Shown: piece after piece, positions 52,775 through 54,712 of the stretch
How positions within the stretch are numbered: the stretch's first letter is position 1
Layout: each line of letters starts with the position of its first letter
Source: Xanthobacteraceae bacterium
GTDB taxonomy: Bacteria; Pseudomonadota; Alphaproteobacteria; Rhizobiales; Xanthobacteraceae
Assembly (NCBI GenBank): GCA_029239875.1
Contig: JARBUD010000038.1
Span: forward strand, 1 to 54,712
Reading direction: 5' to 3'
DNA length: 54,712 nucleotides
Program-made: the position numbers and the translations under genes
Notes under the pieces: generated by a model
The model's database searches: none
Told to the model about the DNA's origin: nothing
The model's input: only the letters and a program-made list of their open reading frames with translations

Positions 52775-53377
52775 TCAGATGACCGCCAGCGCGCCCTGGA
52801 ACAGCATCCAGCTCAGCAGGCCCATCACGCCGAGGCTGACCAGCGTGGCGACGACGCCGGCGAAGATGAAGGCGCCGTCGCGCTCCACCAGCCCGAGGCC
52901 GAGGATCGCCACGGCGATGCCCGGCGGCAGATTGCCGAAGATCGGGATCGGCAGCAGCAGCAGCAGGCCGAGCACCACCACCAGCCCGCCCAGCACGAAG
53001 CGCGCCGAGGGCGAGGAGAAATAGTGCAGCCGCGGGCGGGAATAGCTCTCGAAGCGGCGGATCCACTTGAGCGAGCCGTTCACGATCCGCTCCAGCAGCG
53101 CGCGGGAGATGGTGCGGTTGGCGAGCCAGCGCGGCAGCCAGAGTTCGTCGCGTCCCATCACCATCTGCCCGCCGACGAGGCAGAGCAGTATGCCGCAGAT
53201 CACCGGCAGGCCGGGCGGCATGGGCAGGCAGTTCGGCAGGCCGAGCAGCAGGATCGACAGGCCGAAGGCACGGTTGCGCAGCGCGTGCACCACTTCGCCC
53301 ACGCCGATGCGTTCCGCCGAATGGGCGGTCACGATGGCGGAGAGCAGCTCCGACGTACGCGGCGAGCGGTGATCCAC
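52775..53377 (-). CDS. exoD: ExoD-family exopolysaccharide synthesis protein
   Basis: This 200-residue membrane protein has the ExoD pattern: IGVGEVVHALRNRAFGLSIL, LLGLPNCLPMPPGLPVICGI, GRDELWLPRWLANRTISRA and C-terminal hydrophobic pairs LGLLLLLPIPIFGNLPPGIA. ExoD was described in rhizobia as needed for exopolysaccharide and alkali tolerance; the biochemical function is unknown. The start is GTG 53377, as no upstream ATG is in frame near a ribosome site. Confidence 0.9.
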   Translation of the reverse strand: MDHRSPRTSELLSAIVTAHSAERIGVGEVVHALRNRAFGLSILLLGLPNCLPMPPGLPVICGILLCLVGGQMVMGRDELWLPRWLANRTISRALLERIVNGSLKWIRRFESYSRPRLHYFSSPSARFVLGGLVVVLGLLLLLPIPIFGNLPPGIAVAILGLGLVERDGAFIFAGVVATLVSLGVMGLLSWMLFQGALAVI

Positions 53378-53515
53378 GGGCCTGACCAGGTGCCTTCATC
53401 TCGACTTCGGACGCCGGGACGGCACCCTTTTCGCCGCCCTCATAGCACGTCGAAGGCGGCAAGGTGAGGGCAGCGCGGTCAAATGACCGGTGGAAGGGAA
53501 AAGGCGTGGCGCTTC

Positions 53516-53830
53516 TCAGTTCAGGCTGAAAACCCCGTCGACGCTGCGCAGCTCGGCCGGCCCGATCAGCCGCGCATGCGCCACGGTCACCGAGTGCAGC
53601 GGGCCCTCCAGCTCCCGCTTCCAGAAGTCCAGGAAGCGGTTGAGCTCGGGGAAATGCGGGCAGAGATCGTAATGCTGCCAGAGATAGGTCTGCAGGATCG
53701 CCGGGTGGTCCGGCATGCGGTAGAGGATGCGGGCCGTGGTCAGCCCGTAACCGGCGAGTTGCCGGCGGAAATCCTCCGAAACCGCCCCTGCCGGCTCAAC
53801 GCCCTTAGACGATACCCCATGAACACCCAT
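53516..53830 (-). CDS. usg: Usg family protein
   Basis: The 104-residue protein matches the alphaproteobacterial Usg family: EDFRRQLAGYGLTTARILYR, MPDHPAILQTYLWQHYDLCP, FPELNRFLDFWKRELEGPLH and VAHARLIGPAEL. In Caulobacter usg lies beside tryptophan biosynthesis genes, but its function is unknown, and here no trp genes are adjacent. ATG 53830 has AGGAGG six bases upstream. Confidence 0.9.
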   Translation of the reverse strand: MGVHGVSSKGVEPAGAVSEDFRRQLAGYGLTTARILYRMPDHPAILQTYLWQHYDLCPHFPELNRFLDFWKRELEGPLHSVTVAHARLIGPAELRSVDGVFSLN

Positions 53831-53968
53831 GCGGAACCTCCTGTCGCGATGAGTCGAATTGTGCGGTGGGATAATGCGCACGACAAGGCCAAAGTTTCAT
53901 TTTCACGTGCAAAATCAATGCACTGGCAGCATATGCGACGGAGTGCTGACAGCGTCGTATGACAGCTC

Positions 53969-53995
53969 TTGGCACTCACCTGCCGGGACTGCTAA
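53969..53995. promoter_or_regulatory. CIRCE element (HrcA operator) upstream of groES
   Basis: TTGGCACTC-N9-GACTGCTAA differs from the consensus TTAGCACTC-N9-GAGTGCTAA at one base in each arm and has the exact nine-base spacer. CIRCE is the binding site of the heat-shock repressor HrcA. The groES start codon is 142 bases downstream. The remaining gap (53831-54136) contains no gene; a lone GAGTGCTGA half-site is at 53941. Confidence 0.88.
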
Positions 53996-54136
53996 TTTTT
54001 TGCCGCCGCGCCCTTGCGCCCGCTTTCGCCGCCGCCTAGATGTCCCCGCGGCAGCGCGCCGGAAAAAGCGGCGGCCCTGGGGCGCCGGCGGGCGCTGCCG
54101 GATAAAGCGATCGTCCAGGATTTGTGGAGAGAACCG

Positions 54137-54451
54137 ATGAAGTTCCGTCCCCTGCATGACCGGGTCGTGGTCAAGCGCATCGACGCGGAGGAGAAGTCCG
54201 CGGGCGGCATCATCATCCCCGACACCGCCAAGGAAAAGCCCTCGCAGGGCGAAGTCGTCGCCGTCGGCCCCGGCGCGCGCGACGAGGCCGGCAAGCTGGT
54301 CCCGCTCGACGTCAAGGCCGGCAACCGCGTGCTGTTCGGCAAGTGGTCGGGCACCGAGGTCAAGATCGACGGCGTCGACTACCTCATCATGAAGGAAGCC
54401 GACATCCTCGGCGTGCTGGAAGCCACCACCTCGGCCAAGAAGGCCGCGTGA
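54137..54451 (+). CDS. groES: Co-chaperonin GroES
   Basis: This 104-residue protein forms the heptameric lid of the GroEL chaperonin. It has [20 protein letters not shown], the mobile-loop [20 protein letters not shown], and the C-terminal [20 protein letters not shown] 54137 has GGAGAG upstream. It forms an operon with groEL 45 bases downstream, under the CIRCE element. Confidence 0.97.
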   Translation: MKFRPLHDRVVVKRIDAEEKSAGGIIIPDTAKEKPSQGEVVAVGPGARDEAGKLVPLDVKAGNRVLFGKWSGTEVKIDGVDYLIMKEADILGVLEATTSAKKAA

Positions 54452-54463
54452 GGCAGCCTCTAG

Positions 54464-54712
<249 letters not shown>

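Noticed and set aside
51093..53377. DUF2235 and exoD as part of a type VI secretion or polysaccharide cluster
   Set aside because: No secretion, glycosyltransferase or polymerase genes are nearby, and a repeat separates the two genes.
53941..53949. GAGTGCTGA as a second CIRCE element
   Set aside because: It is only one half-site; no TTAGCACTC partner lies nine bases upstream.

Overview
This is a visibly GC-rich chromosomal window from an alphaproteobacterium, most probably of the order Hyphomicrobiales (Rhizobiales). The evidence is a CIRCE-controlled groESL pair, a Usg protein, an ExoD protein, an Atu4866-type protein, an OhrR regulator and dispersed palindromic repeats typical of that order. 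A Xanthobacteraceae-like host is a guess. There is no transposase, integrase, phage gene or CRISPR array. The window opens inside an EamA permease and closes inside groEL.

Region 1 (1-13286) is ordinary accessory metabolism. It holds a luciferase-like oxidoreductase and a trifunctional PutA with a GTTGCA candidate operator. It also holds ohrR, a LysR regulator divergent from an SDR/Atu4866 gene pair, a MocR regulator divergent from an EamA exporter, and a DUF4126 membrane protein overlapping a mercuric-reductase-like flavoprotein.

Region 2 (13311-27753) is the most coherent and unusual part. It encodes a polyamine-type ABC importer with a fused permease, an AcoR-like sigma-54 activator, and a set of oxidative enzymes: a lactone-oxidase-like flavoprotein, a luciferase-like monooxygenase, a DadA-like amine oxidase, a GMC alcohol dehydrogenase, an aldehyde dehydrogenase and a flavin reductase. 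Four separate -24/-12 sigma-54 promoters (three with the full TGGCACG-N4-TTGC core, one with a single change) precede the importer, the monooxygenase, the aldehyde dehydrogenase and the flavin reductase. CTCA-N4-TGAG dyads lie upstream of the importer operon and of the GMC operon. I infer one regulon for uptake and oxidation of an unidentified amine or amino alcohol, using a two-component flavin monooxygenase.

Region 3 (27808-35510) starts with an HxlR/SDR divergent pair. A six- or seven-gene operon follows: a SAF-domain homoserine-dehydrogenase-like protein, an ABM-domain protein, a beta-hydroxyacid dehydrogenase, a TRAP transporter (P, Q, M) and a gluconokinase-like kinase. It looks like an uncharacterised organic-acid or sugar-acid pathway.

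Region 4 (35437-44919) carries a LysR regulator, a small DUF4177/RidA/NTF2-like operon, tRNA-Leu(UAA), fhs, DoxX, an acidic hypothetical protein with gpt, a taurine/sulfonate-type ABC importer and a CinA-type molybdopterin-binding protein.

Region 5 (45124-50082) is the Anbu (ancestral proteasome beta-like) operon: circularly permuted ATP-grasp, alpha-E protein, transglutaminase-like protein and Anbu peptidase. It is unusual in being split by a LysE-family exporter and two palindromic repeats. Region 6 (50178-54712) has a tiny membrane protein, an SDR, a DUF2235 lipase-like protein, ExoD, Usg and groESL.

Three families of long palindromic repeats punctuate the intergenic spaces. Family A has four copies here, with nested hairpins whose arms change together between copies.
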